From: JBFXJF01 sp050175155 | Lineage (GTDB): Bacteria; Bacillota; Bacilli; Tepidibacillales; Tepidibacillaceae | Direction: 5' to 3' | Assembly: GCA_050175155.1 (NCBI GenBank) | Contig: JBFXJF010000002.1 | Location: 105,104-169,103, forward strand | Length of the DNA: 64,000 nt | Shown: in pieces, positions 26,145 through 34,660 of the stretch | Position numbering within the stretch: the stretch's first letter is position 1 | Layout: each line of letters opens with the position of its first letter | Notes under the pieces: model-generated | The model's database searches: none | Seen by the model: only the letters and a program-made list of their open reading frames with translations | What the model was told of the DNA's origin: nothing | Made by a program: the position numbers and the translations under genes

Positions 26145-27806
26145 ATGAATTTATTGGATGATACAATAGGGGGATTTCTTGATAAAATTTCAAGCTTATA
26201 TCCTGAAAAAGAGGCCCTTGTTAGCAATGAAAGAGAAGTGCGACTTAATTATAGAGAATTCAATAGACTTTGTAGGAAGGTAGCAAAGGGCTTTATGGCT
26301 ATGGGTATAAAAAAAGGTGATCATATTGCCATATGGGCAACTAATTATCCCGAGTGGGTATTAACTCAATTTGCCACTGCCAAAATGGGAGCTGTATTAG
26401 TTACGGTTAACACAAATTATAAGATTTTCGAGTTGGAGTACTTATTAAGGCAATCTGATTCAGGAACTTTAATTTTGACAAAAGGCTTTAAAGACAGTGA
26501 TTATGTTTCAATAATTAATCAATTGTGTCCCGAGATAAAGGATTCACAACCTGGAAAACTTAAATCAGAAGCGTTCCCATTCTTAAAAAATCTAATTTAT
26601 CTTGATGATGATACTCCTAAGGGTATGTTTAATTGGAAACATATATTAGAAGCTTCAGAAGATATTACTGATTATGAACTAGATCAACGTCAAGCTGAGC
26701 TAGATAAACATGATGTTATAAATATGCAATATACTTCAGGAACAACCGGTTTTCCCAAAGGGGTTATGCTTACCCATTATAATATTTTAAACAATGGTAA
26801 AAGTATTGGTGACAATATGAAATTAACTGAAAAGGATATATTATTAATTCATGTTCCTCTTTTTCATTGTTTTGGATGTGTACTCGCAACAATGGCATGC
26901 GTAACTCATGGAACAACAATGGTATTACTTGACCACTTTAATCCTGTTAAGGCAATGCAGACAATTCAACAGGAAAAGTGTACGGGAGTCCATGGTGTGC
27001 CAACAATGTTTATTGCAATGCTGGAACACGAGGATATTAAGAAATATAATTTTTCAAGCCTTAGAACCGGTATTATGGCAGGCTCCCCTTGTCCAATTAA
27101 AACTATGCGCCAGACTGTAGAAGTTATGGGAATGGATGAGGTTACAATAGTTTATGGACAGACCGAAGCATCACCCGGCTGTACTATGACTACTACTGAA
27201 GATAGTCTAGATTTAAGAGTTAGCACTGTGGGTAGTGTTTTGCCGTTTATTGAGGCTAAAATTATAGATTATGAAACTGGCGAAGATTTACCACCTAATA
27301 CTAATGGAGAGTTTGTTGTAAGAGGTTATAATTTAATGAAAGGTTATTATAAAATGCCAGAGGCAACTGCTCAGGCCATAGATTCTGAAGGCTGGTTACA
27401 TACTGGTGATATTGCTACAATGGATGAAAACGGGTATTATAAGATAACTGGTAGAATAAAGGATATGATTATCAGAGGTGGAGAAAATATATATCCTAAG
27501 GAAATTGAAGAATGCCTTAGAACAAACGATTTAATAAGAGATGTACAAGTTATTGGGGTTCCAAGTCAAGTTTATGGTGAAGAGATTATGGCCTGTATTA
27601 TTCCAAAGGAAAATTTTGAAGTATCCGAAAAAGATATTAAGGAGTTTGTGCTAGAGCGTATGGCAAGACATAAAGTACCCAAATACGTTTGGTTCATGGA
27701 AGAGTTTCCTATGACGGCAAGTGGGAAGATTAAAAAGTTTGAATTAAAGGACATGGCAATAGAAAAATTTAATTTACAGGATGCAGCAAGTATAGAAACA
27801 GCATAA
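26145..27806 (+). CDS. Acyl-CoA synthetase (AMP-forming), FadD/YngI-like
   Basis: 553 residues. Activates a carboxylic acid to its CoA thioester through an acyl-adenylate. Core motifs: A3 MQYTSGTTGFPKGVMLTH near 195, A5 VYGQTEASPG near 340, A7 SEGWLHTGDIATMDENGYY, A8 GRIKDMIIRGGENIYPKEIE and the A10 lysine in MTASGKIKKFEL. The sequence resembles medium/long-chain or branched-acid synthetases such as YngI; exact substrate unknown. It is followed 32 bases later by a sugar-isomerase-like gene on the same strand. Confidence 0.93.
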   Translation: MNLLDDTIGGFLDKISSLYPEKEALVSNEREVRLNYREFNRLCRKVAKGFMAMGIKKGDHIAIWATNYPEWVLTQFATAKMGAVLVTVNTNYKIFELEYLLRQSDSGTLILTKGFKDSDYVSIINQLCPEIKDSQPGKLKSEAFPFLKNLIYLDDDTPKGMFNWKHILEASEDITDYELDQRQAELDKHDVINMQYTSGTTGFPKGVMLTHYNILNNGKSIGDNMKLTEKDILLIHVPLFHCFGCVLATMACVTHGTTMVLLDHFNPVKAMQTIQQEKCTGVHGVPTMFIAMLEHEDIKKYNFSSLRTGIMAGSPCPIKTMRQTVEVMGMDEVTIVYGQTEASPGCTMTTTEDSLDLRVSTVGSVLPFIEAKIIDYETGEDLPPNTNGEFVVRGYNLMKGYYKMPEATAQAIDSEGWLHTGDIATMDENGYYKITGRIKDMIIRGGENIYPKEIEECLRTNDLIRDVQVIGVPSQVYGEEIMACIIPKENFEVSEKDIKEFVLERMARHKVPKYVWFMEEFPMTASGKIKKFELKDMAIEKFNLQDAASIETA

Positions 27807-27838
27807 TTACTGTTAATATAATATAAGGAGGATTATCT

Positions 27839-28642
27839 ATGAAGATAAGTTTCTCGACTCTTGGATGTCCCACTTGGTCATGGAATGATATAATTGCCAT
27901 GACAAAAGATCTAGGATTTAATGGTATTGAAATAAGAGGAATAGAAAATGAGATCTATGCGCCAAATTGTGGCCCTTTTTTATCAGTAAATATTGATAAA
28001 ACGAAAGAGGTTTTAAAGGAAAAGGGATTGGAGATTCCGTGTTTAACATCTGCTAGTTATATATTTGATAAGAACAATATAGAGAAACAGATGAAGGAAG
28101 GTATAGATTATATTGCATTAGCTCAAAAACTGGGAGTTAAGTATGTGAGAGTTCTTGGAGATGAACAGCCTTATCCTGGCGAGAATATAGATTTTGAATT
28201 TGTCGCTTCTAATTTATCTGAACTAGCTGATTATGCGGATGGAAGAAATGTAGATGTACTTATTGAGACAAATGGTATATTTGCTAATTCGAGGACCATA
28301 TTGAAGCTAATGGAGAGGGTATCTAAGAAAAATGTTGGAATACTTTGGGACGTGAATCATCCTTTTAGGTATATGGATGAACCAGTTGAGGATACCTACA
28401 GGATACTAAAACCGTTCATTAAACATTTACATATTAAAGACTCGATAATGGAAAATGGGAAAATTGAATATAAAATGGTTGGCAATGGAGACGTACCACT
28501 AAAAAGTGTGTTAGATATGTTGAAGAGAGATAACTATGCTGGATACGTTTCGTTAGAATGGGTTAAAAGATGGAATAATAATCTTGAGTCACCCGCAATA
28601 GCGCTACCCCATTTTGTAAATTATATAAAGAAATATATTTGA
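27839..28642 (+). CDS. Xylose isomerase-like TIM-barrel protein
   Basis: 267 residues of the AP-endonuclease-2/sugar phosphate isomerase-epimerase family: FSTLGCPTWSWNDIIAMTKD, LGFNGIEIRG, LIETNG (metal-binding Glu), GILWDVNHPFR (Asp/His), KHLHIKDS (His) and YVSLEWVKRW (Glu). These supply the divalent-metal site of an isomerase or epimerase. Substrate cannot be read from sequence. AAGGAGG lies before the ATG, and it is probably co-transcribed with the acyl-CoA synthetase. Confidence 0.85.
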   Translation: MKISFSTLGCPTWSWNDIIAMTKDLGFNGIEIRGIENEIYAPNCGPFLSVNIDKTKEVLKEKGLEIPCLTSASYIFDKNNIEKQMKEGIDYIALAQKLGVKYVRVLGDEQPYPGENIDFEFVASNLSELADYADGRNVDVLIETNGIFANSRTILKLMERVSKKNVGILWDVNHPFRYMDEPVEDTYRILKPFIKHLHIKDSIMENGKIEYKMVGNGDVPLKSVLDMLKRDNYAGYVSLEWVKRWNNNLESPAIALPHFVNYIKKYI

Positions 28643-28664
28643 CAACTCATTTGGAGGGACTAAT

Positions 28665-29051
28665 TTGTTTATGTTAGAAAAGAAATTTTATTGGTTAATA
28701 GGAATCGGTGTAGCTACCTTATCTCTTATAGCACTTTTAATAGGAGTAGGAGTTGTTCTTGGAAACGAAATAGATTTTAACAACCTAATGGCTTACATCG
28801 GTTTTTCACTACTAGTCGGTTTTATTGTATACCTGTCGCTGTATTTCAATTTTACTATAGTTCAATTATTTTTTGGAATTGGGTTACTAATCGGTTTCAT
28901 CGAGATGTATCGTATCTTTCTGGATGAAATGTCTGGATGGGGTGATTTAATCGGTTTATTATCACTATTTACAATAACATTACTAGGTCTCGGTATTGGG
29001 ATAATATCACAATTTGGATTATATCTATATAGAAAATTTACTAAGAATTAA
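28665..29051 (+). CDS. Four-helix membrane protein, unknown
   Basis: About 128 residues, start TTG 28665 behind GGAGGG (ATG 28671 possible). Four hydrophobic segments (LIGIGVATLSLIALLIGVGV, IGFSLLVGFIVYLSLYF, VQLFFGIGLLIGFI, LLSLFTITLLGLGIGII) with a short basic C-terminus (RKFTKN). No family recognised. It is last in the acyl-CoA synthetase/isomerase run and followed by a terminator. Confidence 0.65.
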   Translation: MFMLEKKFYWLIGIGVATLSLIALLIGVGVVLGNEIDFNNLMAYIGFSLLVGFIVYLSLYFNFTIVQLFFGIGLLIGFIEMYRIFLDEMSGWGDLIGLLSLFTITLLGLGIGIISQFGLYLYRKFTKN

Positions 29052-29080
29052 AAAAAATCATTTTCAGACAATCAATTCTG

Positions 29081-29113
29081 AACAATCATTCTCCATGAAT
29101 GATTGTTTTTTTA
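29081..29113 (+). terminator. Terminator before the exporter operon
   Basis: An 11-bp perfect stem (29081-29091 with 29097-29107), 5-base loop, then seven or more Ts. Confidence 0.92.
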
Positions 29114-29133
29114 TGAATATTTCTGGTTAAACG

Positions 29134-29162
29134 TTGACAATCGCGATTTGCGGGTTTATATT
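29134..29162 (+). promoter_or_regulatory. Promoter with palindromic operator candidate
   Basis: TTGACA (29134-29139), 17-base spacer and TATATT (29157-29162). The spacer holds the 10-bp perfect palindrome AATCGCGATT (29139-29148), GC-rich at its centre against AT-rich surroundings. Its position between -35 and -10 is where a repressor dimer would block polymerase; the winged-helix regulator in this operon is the obvious candidate. Confidence 0.7.
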
Positions 29163-29201
29163 GTAATTGAGTTTATAACATAAACCAAATGGAGGTTAAT
29201 T

Positions 29202-29873
29202 ATGAGTGAACTAAATAATAAGGATGAAATGTTAAAAGACCTTCAATTTATTAAGGAGGCAGTAAAGAAAAATAATAATCTACTAAAATATATTTCTTTA
29301 TCTGAAGGAATCAAAAATGTTGCTCTTTTTTCAGGAATATTTATAACTGTGATAAGTCTTATTCTTCTATGGATGATAGGTTCTTATGGAAGTTATCAAG
29401 ATTTACCAACGATCGTAAAGCTATCTATTTATCTTTTTTTGGGGGTTAGTTTTATTGGGCTTATTTTAATTAAGATAAAAGTTTTTCTAAAAATAGTAAG
29501 AAGGCATAGGAAGGATATAACCTTTACGATGCTGATGAGAGAAGTGTATACAAGAACTCTGTTAACAATTATGATTCCATTCTTAATTACAATTGTAGTT
29601 TTTTGTGTCTATTTTTCAATAAATGGACTCACTTTTCTAATAGTTCCTATTTTAGCTATATTATTATCACTGCTGATGGTATCGTTTATGATTGTACTAA
29701 ATTTTCAGGATTTATTACTATCCTTTCAATGGCTATTATTTAGTGGTCTTTTTTCCCTATTTATTGCTGAGCTGCTACATCCTCTTGTTATTTTAATTTT
29801 TACATTCGGGATTACAATGTTTATTCTCTATGTATCTGCACAGGTATCCATTTCAAAAGGAAAGAGTGGTTAA
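29202..29873 (+). CDS. Six-helix membrane protein, unknown, in exporter operon
   Basis: 223 residues; GGAGG precedes the ATG. A soluble, lysine-rich N-terminus (~30 residues) is followed by about six transmembrane helices. No conserved catalytic motif or family recognised. It is the first gene of a six-gene operon with a winged-helix regulator (starting one base after its stop), an ABC ATPase and two permeases, so a role in sensing or assisting the exporter is likely but unproven. Confidence 0.65.
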   Translation: MSELNNKDEMLKDLQFIKEAVKKNNNLLKYISLSEGIKNVALFSGIFITVISLILLWMIGSYGSYQDLPTIVKLSIYLFLGVSFIGLILIKIKVFLKIVRRHRKDITFTMLMREVYTRTLLTIMIPFLITIVVFCVYFSINGLTFLIVPILAILLSLLMVSFMIVLNFQDLLLSFQWLLFSGLFSLFIAELLHPLVILIFTFGITMFILYVSAQVSISKGKSG

Positions 29874-29874
29874 A

Positions 29875-30192
29875 TTGGCACAGGGAAATGAAATGGATAT
29901 AAATATTAACAAATTTATTCATGAGAGAGCGAGATTGTTAATACTAACACATCTTGCTACTAAAGAGGAGAAGGAAGTTACTTTTAAAGAGATAAAACTT
30001 GCGTTAGATATGACCGCAGGAAATTTATCAGTACAACTTAGTAATTTAGAAGAAGCTGGTTATATAAAAGTAGAGAAAAAAATCGAACACAAGAAAACGG
30101 TAACAAGAATCTCGCTAACTGCAAAGGGATATGATGAATTGATGTTGTATCTAGAGAGTATGGACAGAATAATTCGTTCTATTAGGGAGTAA
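29875..30192 (+). CDS. Winged-helix transcriptional regulator (HTH_34-type)
   Basis: About 105 residues from TTG 29875 (ATG 29893 also possible). Contains NKFIHERARLLILTHLA, a recognition-helix region FKEIKLALDMTAGNLSVQLSNLEEAGYI, and a wing with TVTRISLTAKGYDEL, the pattern of the small MarR/ArsR-like HTH_34 group. Such regulators are typically encoded with, and repress, ABC exporter genes. The palindrome in the operon promoter is a plausible target. Confidence 0.83.
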   Translation: MAQGNEMDININKFIHERARLLILTHLATKEEKEVTFKEIKLALDMTAGNLSVQLSNLEEAGYIKVEKKIEHKKTVTRISLTAKGYDELMLYLESMDRIIRSIRE

Positions 30193-30238
30193 TATATTTT
30201 AAATACAAAATTTCGTATTTCAGGAGGTAATTCTGAGA

Positions 30239-31090
30239 ATGTTTAAAGTGACTGATCTGCAATTTAAATACCCAGGAAATAAAGAAGATACGATACAAGG
30301 CATTTCTTTTGGATTTGATAAAGGAGAAATATTTGGTTTTCTTGGTCCTTCTGGAATGGGGAAATCGACTACACAAAAATTACTAATACGAATACTAAGT
30401 GATTATCGTGGTGAGATATTATATAAAGGTAAAGACCTTAAAGGGTATGGTAAAAGTATTTTTAATGATATAGGTGTTGGTTTTGAAATGCCAGTTTTGT
30501 TCACTAAGCTTACGGCGCTGGAAAACTTAAAGTTTTATCGGGATTTATATCCAAAGGGTGCTAAGATTAGACCAATTCTCGAGCGTTTAGGATTATGGGA
30601 GGATAGAGACAAAAGGGTTGCATCCTATTCAAAGGGGATGAAGAGTAGGTTGAATTTTGCTAGGGCGTTAATCAATGATCCTAATATCTTATTCTTGGAT
30701 GAACCTACAAGTGGTCTTGATCCATCTAATGCCCGTATTGTAAAAGATATGATTTCAGAGTTTCGTCAAAATGGTGGTACAGTATTTCTAACTACTCACA
30801 TGATGCATGATGTTGATGAATTATGTGACCGTGTTGCATTTATTGCACAGGGAAAAATAAGAGAGATTAGTACACCTAAAGATTTAAAGCTTCGTTACGG
30901 AAAACGTGAGGTTAAACTGGAATACAAGAATAATAACGGTCTAACAAAAGAAGTATTTGATATGGACTCACTAAAGGAGAATGATAAGTTTTTTGATATT
31001 TTAAAGACTAAGGAGATAATTACAATTCATAGTGGTGAAACAACCCTTGATGAGATATTTATAAAGGTAACAGGGGTGGAAACTAAATGA
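30239..31090 (+). CDS. ABC transporter ATP-binding protein
   Basis: 283 residues: Walker A LGPSGMGKST, signature SYSKGMKSRLNFARAL (S-K-G rather than S-G-G, common in export ATPases), Walker B ILFLDEPTSGLD and the H-loop TTHMMHD. It has a C-terminal extension typical of drug and lantibiotic-type exporters. It overlaps the first permease by 4 bases. With the two permeases it resembles the annotated fluoroquinolone-type export systems (Rv2686c-Rv2688c-like); substrate not established. Confidence 0.93.
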   Translation: MFKVTDLQFKYPGNKEDTIQGISFGFDKGEIFGFLGPSGMGKSTTQKLLIRILSDYRGEILYKGKDLKGYGKSIFNDIGVGFEMPVLFTKLTALENLKFYRDLYPKGAKIRPILERLGLWEDRDKRVASYSKGMKSRLNFARALINDPNILFLDEPTSGLDPSNARIVKDMISEFRQNGGTVFLTTHMMHDVDELCDRVAFIAQGKIREISTPKDLKLRYGKREVKLEYKNNNGLTKEVFDMDSLKENDKFFDILKTKEIITIHSGETTLDEIFIKVTGVETK

Positions 31091-31815
31091 ATAAGTTCGC
31101 AATATTGCTTAAAGGTGATGAAAGTCGAATGAGAAAGTATGGTATCACCTATGCCAGTCTTGTGGTAACAATTTTATGGATAGTCCTAATTCAATTATTG
31201 GCAGTAGACAATATAGATAAAATCTTTCCACTCTTTATCTTTATAGATGCTACAATGATGTCTTTTTTGCTAGTAGGGGTATCAATGATGTTCGAAAAAC
31301 AGGAAAGTGCATTAAAGACAATGTTGGTAACACCGATAAGTAAACACTATTATTTAGTTTCTAAGATTACGGTGACAATTATCTCCAGCCTATTAACATT
31401 ATTATTGCTTGGGGCATATGGTGTAATTTTCAAGAATCTTTCAATAAATTTCTTGGGTATTATAGCTGCTGTAATACTGGCAACATTCATATATGCTTGT
31501 ATAGGTATTCTTTTTACTTACAAATCAAAGGATTTTACTATCCTGTTAATGTGGTTAATGGCATTCTTTTTTGCGTTAGCTGTTCCCACAATTCTTCAGA
31601 TGTTTGGTATCATTACTGCCGAATGGTTTAGATATGTACAATATATTAATCCTACTCAGTCAATAATTACTGTCTTTAATGCAACAGTAATAAGTGTTGA
31701 TAAAACAGATCTGATAATTAGTTTAAGTTATTTAATAGTTCTAGCAGGGGTACTTTATTATTTCGTTGCAAAAAAATTCGATAAATACAGTATGAAAGAA
31801 TTAGGGGGTGAGTAA
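31087..31815 (+). CDS. ABC exporter permease subunit 1
   Basis: 242 residues with six hydrophobic segments and a short cytoplasmic N-terminus (LLKGDESRMRKYGI). It has the ABC-2-like features MMFEKQESALKTMLVTPISKHYYLVSK, where the loop contacts the ATPase, and a conserved proline-rich end of the last loop. ATG 31087 overlaps the ATPase stop. It forms a heterodimer with the next permease. Confidence 0.88.
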   Translation: MNKFAILLKGDESRMRKYGITYASLVVTILWIVLIQLLAVDNIDKIFPLFIFIDATMMSFLLVGVSMMFEKQESALKTMLVTPISKHYYLVSKITVTIISSLLTLLLLGAYGVIFKNLSINFLGIIAAVILATFIYACIGILFTYKSKDFTILLMWLMAFFFALAVPTILQMFGIITAEWFRYVQYINPTQSIITVFNATVISVDKTDLIISLSYLIVLAGVLYYFVAKKFDKYSMKELGGE

Positions 31816-31817
31816 TA

Positions 31818-32540
31818 ATGACGGAAAAATTTATTCTCTATGAATTAAAGAAGTGGATACGTGACCCGATGATGATATTCTTACTAGCCTATCCTATAAT
31901 ATTGGCAGGAATAATTAGGGTTGGCATCCCAATTGCTGAGGAACAGTTTCATTTCTCTCTTGCGCAATATTATCATATTTTTGTTGCAGGTGTTATGTTA
32001 TTGACAGCAGCCGTGACGGGCGGGGTTATTGGGTTTTCCATACTAGATGATAGAGATGATAAGATTCTATATGCAGTTGATGTCTCACCTGTCAGCTTTA
32101 ATGTTTTTATGGGTCTTAGGTTTGCGATGTGTTTTATTCTAACTTATATTAGTTGCATTATAGCAATAATAATAGTTGATTTGGTTGAAATACCGTTATA
32201 TGCAATTCTTCTTGTCACAATCTCAATATCACTTTTTAGCTCAATTTCTGCAATGTTTGTTAACTTTTTCGCAACCAATAAGGTAGAAGGTTTTGCAATG
32301 ATGAAGGCGGGCGCGATTATTGTTATCTTCCCAATTGTATCGATGTTTTTCATTGACTTTAAGGAGTTTTTCTTTGGATTTGAACCTAACTTTTGGGCGG
32401 TTAAGGCTTTAAGTGTAGCGATACTACCGAATGTGGATTTTAATCTAGGGTTTTGGGGCTATTATCTAGTAGGGATTGTTTATGTAGTAGTACTAAATTT
32501 GTTAGTTTTTAAGATATTTAAAAAGCGGGTTATCGTCTAG
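31818..32540 (+). CDS. ABC exporter permease subunit 2
   Basis: 240 residues, six hydrophobic segments; GGGGGTGA lies before ATG 31818, two bases after the stop of permease 1. The N-terminus LYELKKWIRDPMMIFLLAYP and the loop GVIGFSILDDRDDKILYAVDVSPVS match the second permease of the same exporter type. Together with subunit 1 and the ATPase it would export a small amphipathic compound, a toxic metabolite or a drug; which one is unknown. Confidence 0.88.
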   Translation: MTEKFILYELKKWIRDPMMIFLLAYPIILAGIIRVGIPIAEEQFHFSLAQYYHIFVAGVMLLTAAVTGGVIGFSILDDRDDKILYAVDVSPVSFNVFMGLRFAMCFILTYISCIIAIIIVDLVEIPLYAILLVTISISLFSSISAMFVNFFATNKVEGFAMMKAGAIIVIFPIVSMFFIDFKEFFFGFEPNFWAVKALSVAILPNVDFNLGFWGYYLVGIVYVVVLNLLVFKIFKKRVIV

Positions 32541-32591
32541 ATGATAAATTATGTGTTCGATCATAATACCTTTTGAAAGGTGGTGACTTAT

Positions 32592-32708
32592 ATGGAGTGG
32601 TATTGGTGGGTTCTTATAGGTTTAGCTGTAGTTGGAATAGGCTATATAAAAATTAAGGTATTTAAAAGTTGGATGAGTAAAAAATCTTCCAGAGATGAAG
32701 ATATTTAA
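32592..32708 (+). CDS. Small 38-residue membrane protein at the end of the exporter operon
   Basis: ATG 32592 to TAA 32706-32708, with AAAGGTGGTGA as ribosome site. Sequence features: WYWWVLIGLAVVGIGYI as one transmembrane helix, then a basic and acidic tail (KVFKSWMSKKSSRDEDI). It is too short for standard gene calling but has good translation signals, follows permease 2 by 51 bases and is closed by the operon terminator at 32739. It may be an accessory subunit of the exporter. Family unknown. Confidence 0.6.
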   Translation: MEWYWWVLIGLAVVGIGYIKIKVFKSWMSKKSSRDEDI

Positions 32709-32738
32709 AGGATTATCGTGATTATTGCTGAAAAAATT

Positions 32739-32779
32739 GTCGCACATGGAGCATTATTTTGTCCATAGTGCGACTTTTT
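32739..32779 (+). terminator. Terminator of the exporter operon
   Basis: GTCGCAC (32739-32745) pairs with GTGCGAC (32768-32774), with an inner TGGA/TCCA, followed by five Ts. Confidence 0.88.
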
Positions 32780-32914
32780 AAATAATAGTGCAATTTTAAT
32801 AATATTGTCATTATTTATTAATATAAAAAACTTGTCCTAATAAGATATAATTATTATGTAGCAAAAAAATTTAAACAGATTAACTGTTATATTGAAGTTC
32901 GGGAGGTTGATCAT

Positions 32915-34039
32915 ATTAATATTTCATTACTTGTTAATGGAGAAAATTCTTTTAATCGGATTATTGAGAGAATAAATGGGTCACAGAAATCAATATATAT
33001 TAATATGTTTATTTGGCGTGATGATAGGATTGGAAATCAAATTTCCTCTGAATTGTTAAAAGCTGCGGATAGAGGTGTGAATGTTCATATTTCTAAGGAT
33101 AAATTAGGGGCAGTTTTTGAGAAGGCTGAAGAGAATAAACAAAGTTTTTTTCACAAGGAATTTAATTTGGGATTACACTTTAAATCCTTTATATGTGATA
33201 AATTCTATCCAATGAAGGGAAAAGTAAAGAGTAGAAAGCAAGAATATAACGAATTAGTAGAAGTTTTAATAAATCATCCGAATATTACTGTTGATAAGAA
33301 TCACCTTAAAGGGGATCACTCCAAATACTATATTTTTGATGATAAAACTCTTATTATAGGTGGAATAAATATAGAGGATAAAGAGATCTATACTGATGTT
33401 GAGGGAAAACGTTATTATGATTACATGGTAGAGTTAGATGACGAAACTTATGTTGAGAAATTTAAAAAAAGAGTATATAGGGGAGAAGAATTCGAAGTAG
33501 ATAATAGGGTTGAATTTCTTTTTAATGTGAAACGAAATGGAGAAACAAGCTATGAGGCAAAAGAAAGTATTCTAAAAATTATCTCTTGTGCAGATAGATC
33601 ATTAGACATTGTGATGGCGTATATAGGTGATCAAGAAGTGACAGAGAAAATAATTGAAGTAGCTAATAGAGGGATTGCAGTTAATATGATTTTGCCAGCT
33701 AAATCAAATATTCAAGAAGATCTTAACAAGAGGGTTCTAAAGCAAATTATGAAAAGAACTAATAACAAAGTAAAAGTCTATTTAAGTCAGGGCATGGTTC
33801 ATGCTAAGCTGGTAAGGGTAGATGACCGTATACTCACTTTAGGTTCAACCAATTTAAATAAGCGAGCAATGGAAAATTTATTGGAATTAAACGTAGTAAT
33901 CAATATTGATAATCAAGCTTTAGTTAAAACATTGAATAACAGTTTAGCTGAAATAATGGATAACTCAAAAAGAATAGACGATTCTTCTGAGTTGAAATAT
34001 AATCCACTTAAAGCTTTACTTGAGGTAATAGCTTGCTAG
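32915..34039 (+). CDS. Phospholipase D-like protein (two HKD motifs), apparent ATT start
   Basis: Two PLD catalytic motifs are present: HSKYYIFD in the first half and HAKLVRVD in the second, each followed by the usual GGxN or GSTNLNKRA sequence. The family includes cardiolipin synthases and other phosphatidyl transferases. The conserved N-terminus (ISLLVNGENSFNRIIERI, then SIYINMFIWRDD) is encoded upstream of the first ATG (33005), and no ATG/GTG/TTG occurs in frame. A GGGAGG at 32901-32906 lies eight bases before ATT 32915, so translation probably starts at this rare codon, giving ~374 residues. No transmembrane helices, unlike classical cardiolipin synthase. Confidence 0.8.
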   Translation: MNISLLVNGENSFNRIIERINGSQKSIYINMFIWRDDRIGNQISSELLKAADRGVNVHISKDKLGAVFEKAEENKQSFFHKEFNLGLHFKSFICDKFYPMKGKVKSRKQEYNELVEVLINHPNITVDKNHLKGDHSKYYIFDDKTLIIGGINIEDKEIYTDVEGKRYYDYMVELDDETYVEKFKKRVYRGEEFEVDNRVEFLFNVKRNGETSYEAKESILKIISCADRSLDIVMAYIGDQEVTEKIIEVANRGIAVNMILPAKSNIQEDLNKRVLKQIMKRTNNKVKVYLSQGMVHAKLVRVDDRILTLGSTNLNKRAMENLLELNVVINIDNQALVKTLNNSLAEIMDNSKRIDDSSELKYNPLKALLEVIAC

Positions 34040-34084
34040 AGAGTAAAGAATTTGAATGTAGATTAAATTATGGGATGTGGGAAA

Positions 34085-34579
34085 ATGGAATATAACAAAA
34101 ATCTTGAAATAGTATTTAAAAACCTATTTAGTAAGGGTGCTTTTCTTACTGTAGATTCAGGCGAAAAAGTTAATACGATGACTATTTCTTGGGGAAGCAT
34201 AGGCTATATGTGGAGAAGGCCAGTATTTATGGTATTAGTACGTTCTTCGAGGTATACATATGAGATTATTGAAAATAGTGATAGCTTTACAGTTAGTATT
34301 CCCTTTGATAATGAGGAAATGAGCAAGGCCTTAAAGATATGTGGCACGAAATCTGGTCGTGACATAGATAAAACCAATGAAGCTAATATAACATTCATAC
34401 CATCTAAAGAGGTAGATTCGCCTGTAGTAGACAATTGTAATATCTACTATGAATGCAAGATTGTCTATAAACAGAAGATGGATCCATCTCTTATTTTAGA
34501 CGACAATATAAAGTCTTTATATGATAATGACTTCCATACATTATATTATGGCGAGATAGTTGCTTGTTATGAAAAATAA
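34085..34579 (+). CDS. Flavin reductase-like domain protein
   Basis: 164 residues from ATG 34085; ATG 34070 is also in frame, and neither has a strong ribosome site. FMN-binding split-barrel features: LTVDSGEKVNTMTISWGSIGYMW, RPVFMVLVRSSRYTYEII and a SFTVSIPF strand, then CGTKSGRDIDK. Family members bind FMN and act as flavin reductases or electron carriers. The gene stands alone between the PLD-like gene and the convergent UPF0316 gene. Confidence 0.85.
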   Translation: MEYNKNLEIVFKNLFSKGAFLTVDSGEKVNTMTISWGSIGYMWRRPVFMVLVRSSRYTYEIIENSDSFTVSIPFDNEEMSKALKICGTKSGRDIDKTNEANITFIPSKEVDSPVVDNCNIYYECKIVYKQKMDPSLILDDNIKSLYDNDFHTLYYGEIVACYEK

Positions 34580-34584
34580 AAAAA

Positions 34585-34622
34585 ATATAAAAAAGACGTT
34601 AGATACAATTTATCTGACGTCT
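34585..34622 (-). terminator. Terminator of the UPF0316 gene
   Basis: A 12-bp stem with one G-T pair (34594-34605 with 34611-34622). Read on the minus strand it is followed by a T-rich run, so it ends the minus-strand gene; the plus side lacks Ts. Confidence 0.75.
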
Positions 34623-34660
34623 AATTCCTAATAATATTTTATTAGTTACTTCTTATTTTT

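Noticed and set aside
33005..34039. ATG 33005 as the start of the phospholipase D-like gene
   Set aside because: It would remove ~30 conserved residues and has no ribosome site, whereas GGGAGG precedes the in-frame ATT at 32915.
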